A DNA stretch of 64,000 nt, taken from positions 1,922,001-1,986,000 of the forward strand of contig NZ_CBDIIJ010000002.1 of NCBI RefSeq assembly GCF_965279675.1, given 5' to 3'. Under the pieces are notes generated by a model. That model was not told the DNA's origin and ran no database searches. It saw only the letters and a list, made by a program, of their open reading frames with translations. Positions 46,187-54,919 of this stretch are shown piece after piece. Each line of letters opens with the position of its first letter. Position 1 is the stretch's first letter. A program made the position numbers and the translations under genes. The DNA comes from Mucisphaera sp965279675 (GTDB taxonomy: Bacteria; Planctomycetota; Phycisphaerae; Phycisphaerales; Phycisphaeraceae).

Positions 46187-47623
46187 CTAACAAACCCGAA
46201 TCACCTCCAGCCCCAGCAGCTTCCCGAGCTTGTCCAGCCGATCCCCCGCATGCCCCACGCCGATCGCGCAGTGATGCGCCGGACCCTGCTCGTTCCACGC
46301 CTCCACAAACGTCCGCGCCCCGCACGCAAACCGATACCGGCTGTTCGTGTTCCCGATCTCCAGAATCGGCCCCGGCACCGACGCCCCTTCCGCCACCAGC
46401 AACGCCAGCGTCCCATCCCGACGCTGCACCACCGACAGCAACGTCACCTCCCCATGCTTCACCGTCATCTCCACCGACAAACCACGACCCACCTTCCCGT
46501 GATACACCTCCAGAGGCCGCACCTTCGTCTTCCCCTCCGCAATCTTCAGGTGCCCCGGCCCGTCATGCCCCATCAGCACGATGTCATCCTCAAAGTCCAT
46601 CGCGTAGTACTCCGTAAACGACCCCCCGATCCCGAAGCTGTCAAGGATCTTCATCGCCTGAGCATTCTTGATCTCATACTCACCCGCCACCGGCACACCC
46701 CGCGCCGTCAATAGCGACGTCCCCAGAATCACCGACGAAATCACATCCTCGTGCTCATGCCCCGGCACCGAATGATAGAAATAAGCCATCGACCCCAGCC
46801 GCCGCTCATCCACCAGCCGATCGAGCGCCACACTCGTCTTCGCCGCCCGCGCTAACTCTTCTTCCGCGCAGTCCGCCTGCACCTCAAACACCTCCCGGAA
46901 ATGTGCCACCCGCTCAGCCGCCTCCGCATCACCCACCCCCTTGCGCAGCTCCGCCAACGCGTCCACCTCAACGATCTCGACATGCCCCCCGAACGCAGCC
47001 AGCTGCTGCGTCATATCCGAATAAATATCCAGCATTCCGTTGTAGTAATGCCCCATCACCCCCAGCCGGTTGTGCTCCATCTCATGCTTCACCCTCGCGG
47101 CACTCACCCAGTCCTCAAGCTCCTTCCAGCAGCCATCCGACGCATCCAGCACCCCCGTCACCTGATGAAACGAAACCCCCGCCCGATTGAACACATTCGC
47201 GATCTCCGGCACAGGACACGCCCCACACGAAGCCAGCCACGTCCCCGTCATCGTCGTCCGATCCCCCAGCCGATTGAAGCTCGCATAGTCAATCGCTTTC
47301 TCCGGCTGCACGTTCAGCACAATCACCGGCACCCCCGCGCGACGAACCACCGGCAGCACCGTCGACGACAACGCATAGGTCGTCACATGCAGCACGATCA
47401 GATCTACATCTTCCCGCCGAAACGCATGACCCGCCTCGAACGCCTTCTCCACCGTGTCCACCAGCCCCAGATTCACCACCTCCACGCCGGGCGAAGCCAG
47501 CCGCTCCGCCGTCACCCCCAGGTACCCCTCCAACCGGTCCTTCAACCCCGCAAACTGCGACCAGTAAGCCTCCAGTCCAATCCCGAACAACCCAATGCGA
47601 ACAGAACCGCCTTGTGCAGACAT
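46187..47623 (-). CDS. L-fucose/L-arabinose isomerase-family protein
   Basis: A 478-residue aldose-ketose isomerase-like protein. The N-terminal domain has FGIGLEAYW and LIVLHVTTYALSST, as in the arabinose/fucose isomerase superfamily. Metal-binding acidic residues probably lie in VPVAGEYEIKNAQA and EYYAMDFEDDIVLMGHDGPGH, where Glu, Asp and His are conserved. The substrate is unknown, but the carbohydrate context favours L-arabinose, L-fucose or a rare sugar. I chose the second ATG (47623), because GAGG at 47631-47634 stands too close to the first ATG at 47629. Confidence 0.82.
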   Translation of the reverse strand: MSAQGGSVRIGLFGIGLEAYWSQFAGLKDRLEGYLGVTAERLASPGVEVVNLGLVDTVEKAFEAGHAFRREDVDLIVLHVTTYALSSTVLPVVRRAGVPVIVLNVQPEKAIDYASFNRLGDRTTMTGTWLASCGACPVPEIANVFNRAGVSFHQVTGVLDASDGCWKELEDWVSAARVKHEMEHNRLGVMGHYYNGMLDIYSDMTQQLAAFGGHVEIVEVDALAELRKGVGDAEAAERVAHFREVFEVQADCAEEELARAAKTSVALDRLVDERRLGSMAYFYHSVPGHEHEDVISSVILGTSLLTARGVPVAGEYEIKNAQAMKILDSFGIGGSFTEYYAMDFEDDIVLMGHDGPGHLKIAEGKTKVRPLEVYHGKVGRGLSVEMTVKHGEVTLLSVVQRRDGTLALLVAEGASVPGPILEIGNTNSRYRFACGARTFVEAWNEQGPAHHCAIGVGHAGDRLDKLGKLLGLEVIRVC

Positions 47624-47629
47624 CGCCAT

Positions 47630-47967
47630 TCCTCAATAAGAACCATCAGGCACGCCAGGCCAGAAACAATCAGGAGCTAGGTGCAACATACCGCAGCATC
47701 AGAAGGGGGGTCACACCACCGCGTGGACCCATCGGAAACCGCATCTAGATTTTCAGGTGCGCACTCCAAAGCGGGGGTATGACCGGGAGTCGAAGCCAGA
47801 AATGACGAATATATGCATGCATAAATACAATATTAACCATATTTTATACCAATTACAGGATGAGCCCAAGATTGTCTGGGAGTTTGGCCATCATTCAGGT
47901 ACACTTCCTTCCAGAAGACTTTTTGGCTCTCTCGATTCGATTCGGACGCATGTGAGGAGATGAAGTG
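47630..47967. other. 338-base intergenic region with an AT-rich island
   Basis: The gap separates the divergent isomerase gene and the dockerin-protein gene. Bases 47800-47860 are strikingly AT-rich in a GC-rich surrounding and include the perfect palindrome ATGCATGCAT (47812-47821) and runs such as AATATTAACCATATTTTATACC. This probably holds promoter and regulator sites for the secreted protein. No RNA gene or small protein with a convincing ribosome site was found. Confidence 0.5.
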
Positions 47968-49116
47968 ATGATGCGATACGCAACCTTGCTGGCCTGCGGC
48001 CTGGCGATCACCGCACCCGCAACGGCTCAGATCACCACCAGTTCAACCTTCGACACCGATACCTTCGCCTTCGACAGCCTCCTGCTCGACGACGACCTCG
48101 TCGCCGGCAAACTCGCCACCGAACTCCCCGAAGACCAGGGCTGGCACCCCGCCAATGCCGCATCCATCTTCGGCTCCACCTGGCCCTCCGGGCTCCCCGC
48201 CTTCACCGATGGCATCAACGGACTCGCCACCGACGGAACCTACGGACTCCTCAACGACTTCCCCGGCGAAGGCACACCCACCAAGGCCATCCAGTTCGAC
48301 CTCGATGAACCCTCGAACATCACCAACATCAACATCCTCTCAGGCAACAATAACAACGCCGACGGACGCATCTTCACCACCACCGTCATCCGCTACTCCA
48401 CCGACAACGCCGCCAGCTTCACCGAACTCGGCTACTTCGAGTCCGCCGATCTTGGATCACTCAACAACGAGTCAGGCGACCCAGGCACCAACGCCTTCAA
48501 AGCCCTCTTCTTCGAGATCTTCGACGCCAACAACGGCAACCTCGCCTCAGGCGTCACCAATCTCCAGTTCGACTTCTACGCCGTCGATAACACCGGCGGC
48601 CAGTACCGCGATCCCTTCGAAGGCGTCAACCCCTTCACAGGGATCGACGACGGCCTGAGCTTCGCCTTTGTCTCGCCCCTCGTCCTCGAGATCGATGTCA
48701 TCGGTGCACCAGGCACCGCCATACCCAACGACCTCAACGGCGACGGACTCGTCAACGCCGACGACGTCGACTTCATCGCCGCTGGCTTCGGCGGCACAGA
48801 CTCCGCCCGAGACGTCGACGGCTCCGGCACCGTCGATCAGGACGACGTCGTCGAATACGTCACCGTCGACCTAGGTACCTTCCTGGGCGACGCCAACCTC
48901 GACCAGGCCGTCGATCTCATCGACCTCAGTGCCCTCGCCACCAACTTCGGCAGCAACGCCGGATGGGCCGGCGGTGACTTCAGCAGCGATGGCCTCGTCG
49001 ACCTCATCGACCTCTCAACCCTCGCCACCAACTTCGGTAACGCCAACCCCGTGCCTGAACCCATGAGCGCCCTCCTGCTGGGCCTCGGCCTCCTCGCCTC
49101 CGCCAGGCGTCGCTAA
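47968..49116 (+). CDS. Secreted dockerin-repeat protein with PEP-CTERM tail
   Basis: A 382-residue exported protein with four parts. There is a signal peptide (residues 1-21), then a body of about 230 residues with GWHPA and the strongly conserved VDNTGGQYRDPF at 207-218. A calcium-binding dockerin-type region follows at about 254-357, with DLNGDGLVNADD, DVDGSGTVDQDD, ANLDQAVDLIDLS and SSDGLVDLIDLS loops. A classical PEP-CTERM tail (VPEPMSALLLGLGLL, then ASARRR) ends the protein. The body is paralogous to the protein at 53150-53896. It is probably surface-retained and glycan-related. GAGGAG supports the ATG at 47968. A terminator follows. Confidence 0.82.
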   Translation: MMRYATLLACGLAITAPATAQITTSSTFDTDTFAFDSLLLDDDLVAGKLATELPEDQGWHPANAASIFGSTWPSGLPAFTDGINGLATDGTYGLLNDFPGEGTPTKAIQFDLDEPSNITNINILSGNNNNADGRIFTTTVIRYSTDNAASFTELGYFESADLGSLNNESGDPGTNAFKALFFEIFDANNGNLASGVTNLQFDFYAVDNTGGQYRDPFEGVNPFTGIDDGLSFAFVSPLVLEIDVIGAPGTAIPNDLNGDGLVNADDVDFIAAGFGGTDSARDVDGSGTVDQDDVVEYVTVDLGTFLGDANLDQAVDLIDLSALATNFGSNAGWAGGDFSSDGLVDLIDLSTLATNFGNANPVPEPMSALLLGLGLLASARRR

Positions 49117-49144
49117 GCACCCAACCGAGTGCTCATGGTTCCAG

Positions 49145-49172
49145 AGCGGGCCCTTCCGGGTCCGCTTTTTTT
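49145..49172 (+). terminator. Terminator after the dockerin protein
   Basis: AGCGGGCCC (49145-49153), loop TTCC, GGGTCCGCT (49158-49166) with one G-U pair, then seven T residues at 49166-49172. It lies 29 bases after the stop codon. Confidence 0.9.
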
Positions 49173-49200
49173 CAGTCATCCGCAATCTTCAGAGCTGGAC

Positions 49201-49752
49201 CTACTCAACGCGCCGAATACGCGGATCCGTAAACACATCCAACTCATCTCGACTTGTGCTCGAAAACTCCGTCACCACCGCGCCGGTCGGTCCCCCCTGA
49301 AACCAATGCAGCGTGTTTGGCGGGATCGTGTACTGATCTCCCGGATGCAGCACAATCTCGTGAAACACCGTGTAGTACGACTCGCTGCCCGCCGGCACCC
49401 GAGCCTTGATTTCCCCGCGATCCCCCTCACCCTCCACGTACAGATACACAACTCCCGACCGACACCGGAACGTCTCCATCTTCCCGGGGTCCGTCCGCCC
49501 ATCCTCCAAGGGGACAGGCGGATGCCGATGCTCCGGACACGTCTGATGCGGCAGCAACACCAACTCCTTCCCGCAATAACGATCCGTGTTGGCATACACC
49601 ACCAACGCCAACCCCTCCTTCGCAAAATCATCCAACCCGAAACCCGCTAGCTCGATCTCGTCCAGCTCCTTCGCCGTCAGAACAATCCCCGCATCTCGCA
49701 TCCGGTGAATCGCCTGCTCACGAGCCCGTTCGGGAGTCATTGCGTCTGACAC
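49201..49752 (-). CDS. Cupin sugar isomerase (D-lyxose isomerase type)
   Basis: A 183-residue single-domain cupin. The metal ligands typical of D-lyxose isomerases are in place: His75 and His77 in CPEHRHPP, Glu93 in KMETFRCRSG and His149 in PPNTLHWFQGG. It would interconvert a ketose and aldose such as D-xylulose/D-lyxose or D-fructose/D-mannose in the cytoplasm. The GTG start at 49752 is chosen because AAGGAG lies six bases upstream. The downstream ATG lacks a ribosome site. It is in the same direction as, and 27 bases after, the GxGYxYP gene. Confidence 0.85.
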   Translation of the reverse strand: MSDAMTPERAREQAIHRMRDAGIVLTAKELDEIELAGFGLDDFAKEGLALVVYANTDRYCGKELVLLPHQTCPEHRHPPVPLEDGRTDPGKMETFRCRSGVVYLYVEGEGDRGEIKARVPAGSESYYTVFHEIVLHPGDQYTIPPNTLHWFQGGPTGAVVTEFSSTSRDELDVFTDPRIRRVE

Positions 49753-49779
49753 GTCGGTCTCCTTCGATCCATGAACCAG

Positions 49780-51708
49780 CTAAGAACGTGATTCCGGTTT
49801 CAGATGATTCGCCGCCAGCAACGCCCGCGTCACATCTCCCTGAATCTTAACCGCTGGCCGATCAACGCCCTGATTGGCATGATGCCGACGGATCAGCGAC
49901 ATGAAAGCCTTTGGACTCACAAACCGCAGACGATCAGCCGCGTCACCACGCTTCAGATGCTCAATCAGCTCAGCCAGCCACCCAGGCGACTTCAACACAC
50001 TCCGAAACACAAGAAACTGCGTCCCTCCCTCCGCAAGATGGGACATCACAGACTCCGCCGCCACGGCCGGAGGACCATCAAGGTCGGCTGTCATCCTCGC
50101 ATAAGGCATCTGCCCTTCGTGCACGCCATGCTCGGGCAGATGGCGATGCGCGATCACCCCGCCCCGCGAGAAGCGGGCATAAGCAGCCAACCCCCGCTCG
50201 CCGATCCCCGGCGCCCGCCCCTCAATGATGAACCCCGTGATGCTCAGGTCGTAACGCTCATAAAAGCGCCGGCAGTGCTCGCACCATACGTCGTAACCAT
50301 CACCGATCCCCGACTCACGCAGAGCCCCCTCCAGCATCGCTGGGCTGACATACCCGGCCCCCGAATCGCCCGCCACAAAGTAATCCCGCGACGTCGCCAT
50401 GACCCGGGCATAGTGCATCGCGTGCGGGGCCCGCTGGTCAAGATTCGGGTTGAACGCCCAGCACAAATCCACCGAACCACGTGCCGGATCCCTAAATAGC
50501 CTCGGGAGTTCCTGATTCAGCCACGCCGACGCGTCATAATCCCCCATGTAGAAAAGCACATAAGCCCGCTCCGCGACCCCGCCCCCAGCATCCTCCACGA
50601 CCCCGGATTCATCAGCCACCACCCCATTCACCTCAACCTGCGGGTAATGATCCCGCAAGGGAAAATGCTGGTAAAACGAAGCATTCGACATCCCCGCCAG
50701 CGAGATCGCATCCGCATCCAGATAGGCGTTATACGAACTCAATATCTTGATGAGCTCCCACTCGCTCTGGACACCATGATGAGCCGAACCCGCCCCCGGC
50801 TCACTCGAATACTTCCAGGCCCAGGGCGTAAACCCACCCACCTGCAGCATCTCCCGCCCCCGAGCCCCATGCAGACCCCTCAGTAGCCCCTTCAACGTCA
50901 TCAGATCAAGCCCCGCCGGCTGATCCGGCTCATCCACCGATGATTCATCCCCCCACGCGTTCAGGTCCAGAATCATCGCACGATGCCCAATGAAATAATC
51001 ATGGTTGACCAGCGTGCAGTTCTGAAGCGGCTGAATCCCCGGTCGCTCCAACCAATAGCTATCGATGTAGTAACCCAGCTTCGAAACACTCATCCGCCCC
51101 GTCGCCATATAACGTGCAGCCAGCCACCGATAGGCATTGTTCTTTGTGCTCGTTGTCGCCTCATACCCACCACGCTCCTCCGCCCGCTCCCAGATCGGCC
51201 GCCCGCCCTCATCCACCAGATCGATCCGGTCCTCGAACAACACTGGCAGACGTGCTTCGAGCCTCTCCGCCAGATCACCAGCATCCCCCGACAAAAACAC
51301 CGGCAGCCTCTCCTCCACACCCGCAATCGTCGACGCCACATTCGACGCCGCATAAGGCCGCGCCCGATACGTCACCACACCCCCAAGCTCATCCCGGAAG
51401 TGTTCCACCGCATCCTCAACACGAGTTAGCTTCACCGCCTCACTGCTATGCAGCCATCCATCTGGCTCGTGAAACCAGTCCCACCAGAAATCATCCACCT
51501 CAGGCAGAAACCGGATAAACAGCCGCGGCCCCCGCCGATTCACCAGACCCTGCAACCCCGCCGCCGCATGAAGCATCCCCCACGCCTCCCTCGCAGATGC
51601 CGGTCGTTCCAGGTCAACCCGCTGCAGCCATTGCAGGTCAAGCAGCACCACACCCGCCCGCTTGTCCCCATGACTCAGGGGTTCTTCTGAAACGACATGC
51701 GGGGTCAT
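49780..51708 (-). CDS. GxGYxYP-family putative glycoside hydrolase
   Basis: A 642-residue protein of the GxGYxYP family, which is found near polysaccharide-use genes and thought to act on glycans. The naming motif appears as GAGYVSP at residues 450-456, with Ser where Tyr is usual. Other family-like blocks are LQGLVNRRGPRLFIRF near the N-terminus, LVNHDYFIGHRAMILDLNAWGDE and FYMGDYDASAWLNQELP. No signal peptide is visible, which is odd for a hydrolase of polymers and suggests an intracellular role or a missed start. Whether the variant motif keeps activity is unknown. Confidence 0.78.
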   Translation of the reverse strand: MTPHVVSEEPLSHGDKRAGVVLLDLQWLQRVDLERPASAREAWGMLHAAAGLQGLVNRRGPRLFIRFLPEVDDFWWDWFHEPDGWLHSSEAVKLTRVEDAVEHFRDELGGVVTYRARPYAASNVASTIAGVEERLPVFLSGDAGDLAERLEARLPVLFEDRIDLVDEGGRPIWERAEERGGYEATTSTKNNAYRWLAARYMATGRMSVSKLGYYIDSYWLERPGIQPLQNCTLVNHDYFIGHRAMILDLNAWGDESSVDEPDQPAGLDLMTLKGLLRGLHGARGREMLQVGGFTPWAWKYSSEPGAGSAHHGVQSEWELIKILSSYNAYLDADAISLAGMSNASFYQHFPLRDHYPQVEVNGVVADESGVVEDAGGGVAERAYVLFYMGDYDASAWLNQELPRLFRDPARGSVDLCWAFNPNLDQRAPHAMHYARVMATSRDYFVAGDSGAGYVSPAMLEGALRESGIGDGYDVWCEHCRRFYERYDLSITGFIIEGRAPGIGERGLAAYARFSRGGVIAHRHLPEHGVHEGQMPYARMTADLDGPPAVAAESVMSHLAEGGTQFLVFRSVLKSPGWLAELIEHLKRGDAADRLRFVSPKAFMSLIRRHHANQGVDRPAVKIQGDVTRALLAANHLKPESRS

Positions 51709-51759
51709 CAGCCATCCAATCGCTCTTACGAGCCACGAAACAGAAACGAGTCAGCCGAA

Positions 51760-51777
51760 ATACGGTTCAGATACGGT
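51760..51777. promoter_or_regulatory. Tandem ATACGGT repeats, candidate operator
   Basis: ATACGGT occurs at 51760-51766 and again at 51771-51777, a spacing of 11 bases, about one helical turn. The repeats lie in the 261-base gap between the GxGYxYP gene and the divergent GntR/LacI-type regulator, about 50 bases upstream of the former. Binding by the regulator is a guess from position. Confidence 0.35.
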
Positions 51778-51883
51778 CTGAGAAGGGTAAAAAAACAGCG
51801 GCTGAAACTACCTAAAGCAGCATAACCCAGTAAAACAACGCCTACAAGACAAAAAACCCGGAGAATTCAATCGCGAAAAAGTC

Positions 51884-51912
51884 TTGACGCAGTTGCGCAC
51901 TCGCAGTACGCT
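51884..51912 (+). promoter_or_regulatory. Sigma-70 promoter of the GntR/LacI-type regulator
   Basis: TTGACG (51884-51889, five of six), exactly 17 bases, then TACGCT (51907-51912). The spacer contains the inverted repeat CGCA-GT-TGCG, a possible autoregulatory site. The start codon at 51970 lies 57 bases downstream. Confidence 0.65.
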
Positions 51913-51969
51913 TCAAAACAGGTAAGCAGAATCTCGGCCGTTTCACGCGATTCACCAAGGCTCACACGA

Positions 51970-53055
51970 ATGTCCATCACGCCCGCCAACCGAGCCGTCA
52001 TGGAAATCACCAACGAGCTCCGTACGTTCGCCAAGAGCATGCCCAAAGGCAGCCAGCTGCCCTCCACGCGTGACCTCATGAAACGCTACCGCGTCGGCCA
52101 GGCCTCCGTCCAGCAGGCCATGGAATCCCTCGAACAGGAAGGCCTCCTCGTCCGACGCATCGGCAAAGGAACCTTTGTCGCCACCCAGGAACCCATGACG
52201 ACCACCCGAACCATCATGATCCTGAGAAGCGATTACCCCAGCCGACGCGGCGACCGCATCACCCGCGAACTCCAGAACACCCTCAGCAAAGCCGGCGACC
52301 AGTCCCTCGTCATCACCTACTCAAGCATGACCACCGTCGTCGGCATGCTCAAAGGCGCCGCACGACCCGACGCCATCATCCTCCAGCCCATGACGCCAAG
52401 CGTCCCCCTCGACGTCATCTGGAACCTCCTGCGCATGAGCGACACCCTCGTTGTCGATCACCCCGTCGATGGCGTCAACCTCGACTCCATCGGCATCGAC
52501 TGGCGCGACGGCCTCACCACCGCCGTCCGACACCTCCAGGACCTCGGCCACCACCGCATCGCACTCGCCTCAGGAGAACCCGCCCAGGCCTGGGACCAGC
52601 TCGCAAGACACTTCCAGCTCATCGAAGGCCTCGCCGCACCCGATGGCGACAGCCTCCACGGCACCGTGGTCACCGCCAAAACCGAGCAGGGGGGCTCCGC
52701 CGCCCGCGGCATGCGCGAAGCCACGGCGCAGCTCATCAATGACAACAACGGCAAGCTGCCCTTCACCGCCATGATTATCAGCAGCTACGCCAGCGCTGTC
52801 GGCGCTATCGACGCCCTCCACGAACACGGCATCAATGTGCCAACCGACCTCAGCATCGTCGTCCTCGATAACCCCGACCTCGGACAGGACCCCGACCACG
52901 TACCCCTCACCATGGTCGGCTGCAGCAGCGCCACCCACGCCGAGGCGCTCATCGAACTCGCCAACAAACGCATCGATGGCGACAGCAGCCAGCACGGCTG
53001 CGTCTGGCAGACCCCTGACCTCGTGACCCGCGCTAGCACACAGCAACTGACCTAG
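51970..53055 (+). CDS. GntR-type regulator with LacI-like sugar-binding domain
   Basis: A 361-residue transcription factor. Residues 1-75 form a GntR winged helix-turn-helix (GSQLPSTRDLMKRYRVGQASVQQAMESLEQEGLLVRRIGKGTFV region). Residues 80-361 form a periplasmic-binding-protein-like domain of the LacI/GalR type, with VDHPVDGVNLDSIGIDWRDG and LGHHRIALASGE blocks. This fusion (as in AraR) usually represses sugar-use genes and is released by a sugar. Its place between the GxGYxYP/isomerase genes and the downstream hydrolase series suggests control of both. A GAGCCG/CGGCTC hairpin at 53062-53087 follows the stop, but without a T-run. Confidence 0.88.
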   Translation: MSITPANRAVMEITNELRTFAKSMPKGSQLPSTRDLMKRYRVGQASVQQAMESLEQEGLLVRRIGKGTFVATQEPMTTTRTIMILRSDYPSRRGDRITRELQNTLSKAGDQSLVITYSSMTTVVGMLKGAARPDAIILQPMTPSVPLDVIWNLLRMSDTLVVDHPVDGVNLDSIGIDWRDGLTTAVRHLQDLGHHRIALASGEPAQAWDQLARHFQLIEGLAAPDGDSLHGTVVTAKTEQGGSAARGMREATAQLINDNNGKLPFTAMIISSYASAVGAIDALHEHGINVPTDLSIVVLDNPDLGQDPDHVPLTMVGCSSATHAEALIELANKRIDGDSSQHGCVWQTPDLVTRASTQQLT

Positions 53056-53061
53056 TTTCTC

Positions 53062-53087
53062 GAGCCGCCGCAGCGTAGCGCCGGCTC
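53062..53087 (+). terminator. Hairpin after the regulator gene, weak terminator candidate
   Basis: GAGCCG (53062-53067) pairs with CGGCTC (53082-53087), with an inner CGC/GCG pair at 69-71 and 78-80. No T-run follows directly, so factor-independent termination is doubtful. It may protect the 3' end of the regulator mRNA. Confidence 0.35.
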
Positions 53088-53149
53088 ACGCCTTGGTTTC
53101 AAACGTATCTGGCATGTCTTATTCACCACAGAGGATTGAGGAGAAAATC

Positions 53150-53896
53150 ATGAAACACGCAGCACTCACCCTGGCCGCCACGGCCCTCACCACCGGCTCA
53201 GCGATGGCCGCCGTCACCAGCACGACGACCTTCGACGCCAACGCCTTCGGCTTCGAAGCCCTGCTCAGCAACACCGACATCATCGCAGGGCAGGTCGGCG
53301 TCGAACTGCCGGACAACGGCTGGCACCCCGCCACACCGGGCGAACCCGCTCGCCTCATCCAACTCACCGACGGCACAACCGGCGGCGGCCTCAACGGCCT
53401 GCTTAACGACTTCCCAGGCGTCGGCGTCCCCACCAAACGTGTGGTCTATGACGCGGGCGGTCAAGACATCGCCGGCATCAACATCCTCTCCGGCAACGAA
53501 GGCGGAGACGGCCGCATCTTCAACACCGTCGCCATCTACACCGACGGCAACCTCCTCGGCTACTTCGAGTCCGGCCTCCTCGGCACACTCAACCCCGACC
53601 CAACCGCTGGACCCAGCCGCGCAGCCTTCATGCAGATCTTCGACGACGCCTCCAACACCCTCGCCGCTGGCGTCAACGAACTGCAATTCGATTTCTACGC
53701 CGTCGACAACACCGGCGGCCAGTACCGCGACCCCTTCGACGGCGTCAATCCCTTCACCAGCATCGACGACGGCCTCTCAGCCGCCTTTGTCTCGCCCCTG
53801 ATCTGGGAAATCGACGTCCTCGCCGTCCCCGAACCCGCCTCCATCGCCCTACTGGGCCTTGGCGGGCTCGCCCTCGCCGCACGCCGACGCGCCTGA
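53150..53896 (+). CDS. Secreted PEP-CTERM protein, paralogue of the dockerin protein
   Basis: A 248-residue exported protein: signal peptide (residues 1-20), body, and PEP-CTERM tail from residue 226 (VPEPASIALLGLGGLALAA, then RRRA). The body matches the first 245 residues of the protein at 47968-49116, sharing TTFDxxxFxFxxLL, the ELP-x-x-GWHPA block, GLLNDFPG, NILSGN and the nearly invariant LQFDFYAVDNTGGQYRDPF. It lacks the dockerin repeats. It heads the plus-strand hydrolase series, with GAGGAG before the ATG. Glycan binding at the cell surface is inference from the company it keeps. Confidence 0.82.
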   Translation: MKHAALTLAATALTTGSAMAAVTSTTTFDANAFGFEALLSNTDIIAGQVGVELPDNGWHPATPGEPARLIQLTDGTTGGGLNGLLNDFPGVGVPTKRVVYDAGGQDIAGINILSGNEGGDGRIFNTVAIYTDGNLLGYFESGLLGTLNPDPTAGPSRAAFMQIFDDASNTLAAGVNELQFDFYAVDNTGGQYRDPFDGVNPFTSIDDGLSAAFVSPLIWEIDVLAVPEPASIALLGLGGLALAARRRA

Positions 53897-53909
53897 TCCA
53901 ACACCACCA

Positions 53910-53937
53910 CCCGGTCCGGCTCAGCGGCCGAACCGGG
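53910..53937 (+). other. Intercistronic hairpin
   Basis: CCCGGTCCGGC (53910-53920) pairs with GCCGAACCGGG (53927-53937) with one mismatch. It lies between the PEP-CTERM gene and the prepilin gene and has no T-run. It is more likely an mRNA-stability or attenuation element, allowing higher expression of the first gene, than a full terminator. Confidence 0.5.
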
Positions 53938-53981
53938 CCTTGAACGCAGCACAATAAAAGCCTCCCCAAGTGAGCTATCCA

Positions 53982-54875
53982 ATGCGCGCAAACAAGCTGG
54001 CCACCAAAGGCTTCACCCTGATCGAACTGCTGGTCGTCATCTCGATCATCGCTCTCCTCATCGGCATCCTCCTCCCCGCCCTCGGAGCAGCACGAGCAAC
54101 AGCAAGATCCATGAGCTGCCTCAGCCTGCTCAGGCAGTACGGCATGGCCAATCAGATGTACGCCGTCGATTTCGATGGATACCACGTCCCACTGCAGAAT
54201 CCCGGGCATCGAATCGCCAATGGCGAACCAAGGTGGACGCAGAATGACGAGTGGTTCCTCAATGGCGAGTACCTCTCCTACATCTCCAAACAGGATGCAG
54301 CAGGTAACTTCGACGGTTTCAGCGACCCCGCATTCCTGTGCCCCAACGCCGAATCGGCACTCGAAGAACAGGACATCCAGTTCTCCTACGGCATGGTCAA
54401 CGATGGGGCCGCCACCTACGCCATCACCCTGACCGGGCTCGAACCCAACATCAGCCTCCACAGCCAACGCATGATGACCTCCCCCACCCAGGGCATGATG
54501 ATGATGGACGGCCTCGACTGGCATCTCGAAGGCTATAAAGCGCTAGGCGTCGGTTTCTCCAAAGCCAATCCCGATAACGGATGGAACGAACACAAGGAGC
54601 TTGCCTACAGCGACCTTGGCAGTGGATTAGGGCAGCTTAGCTATGGCGTCGTCGCCTACCGGCACCCATCCGAAAGCGCCAACGTCGCCTTCTTCGACGG
54701 ACACGCCTCTAACCGCAACGTGAACCAGCTCTGGCAGGACGGCCACACCGGTGGCAACGGCGAACCAACATCCGACGCCGACATCTTCATGTACGAAACC
54801 TGGCTCGGTCACTATGCCAACCCCAACTGGTGGAACCCCGGCACGCTTCCTCAGGACCTCTACCCCACCCGATGA
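53982..54875 (+). CDS. Prepilin-type protein with type IV pilin N-terminus
   Basis: A 297-residue pseudopilin. The prepilin peptidase site is Gly10/Phe11 (KGFTLIELLVVISI) with the conserved Glu at mature position 5, followed by the hydrophobic helix to about residue 35. The rest is a C-terminal globular domain ending in a variant of the planctomycete H-x9-DG motif: RHPSESANVAFFDGH, where ten residues separate His from Asp-Gly. Such proteins are numerous in planctomycetes and are thought to be exported by a type II secretion or pilus machine, though their role is unclear. The gene lies inside a hydrolase series, so secretion or display of the hydrolases is a reasonable idea. The ATG at 53982 is preferred over GTG at 53970. 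Confidence 0.85.
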   Translation: MRANKLATKGFTLIELLVVISIIALLIGILLPALGAARATARSMSCLSLLRQYGMANQMYAVDFDGYHVPLQNPGHRIANGEPRWTQNDEWFLNGEYLSYISKQDAAGNFDGFSDPAFLCPNAESALEEQDIQFSYGMVNDGAATYAITLTGLEPNISLHSQRMMTSPTQGMMMMDGLDWHLEGYKALGVGFSKANPDNGWNEHKELAYSDLGSGLGQLSYGVVAYRHPSESANVAFFDGHASNRNVNQLWQDGHTGGNGEPTSDADIFMYETWLGHYANPNWWNPGTLPQDLYPTR

Positions 54876-54919
54876 CCGCCGGACCCAGGCAAAAGATCTT
54901 CCATAGGAATCTATCTCCC

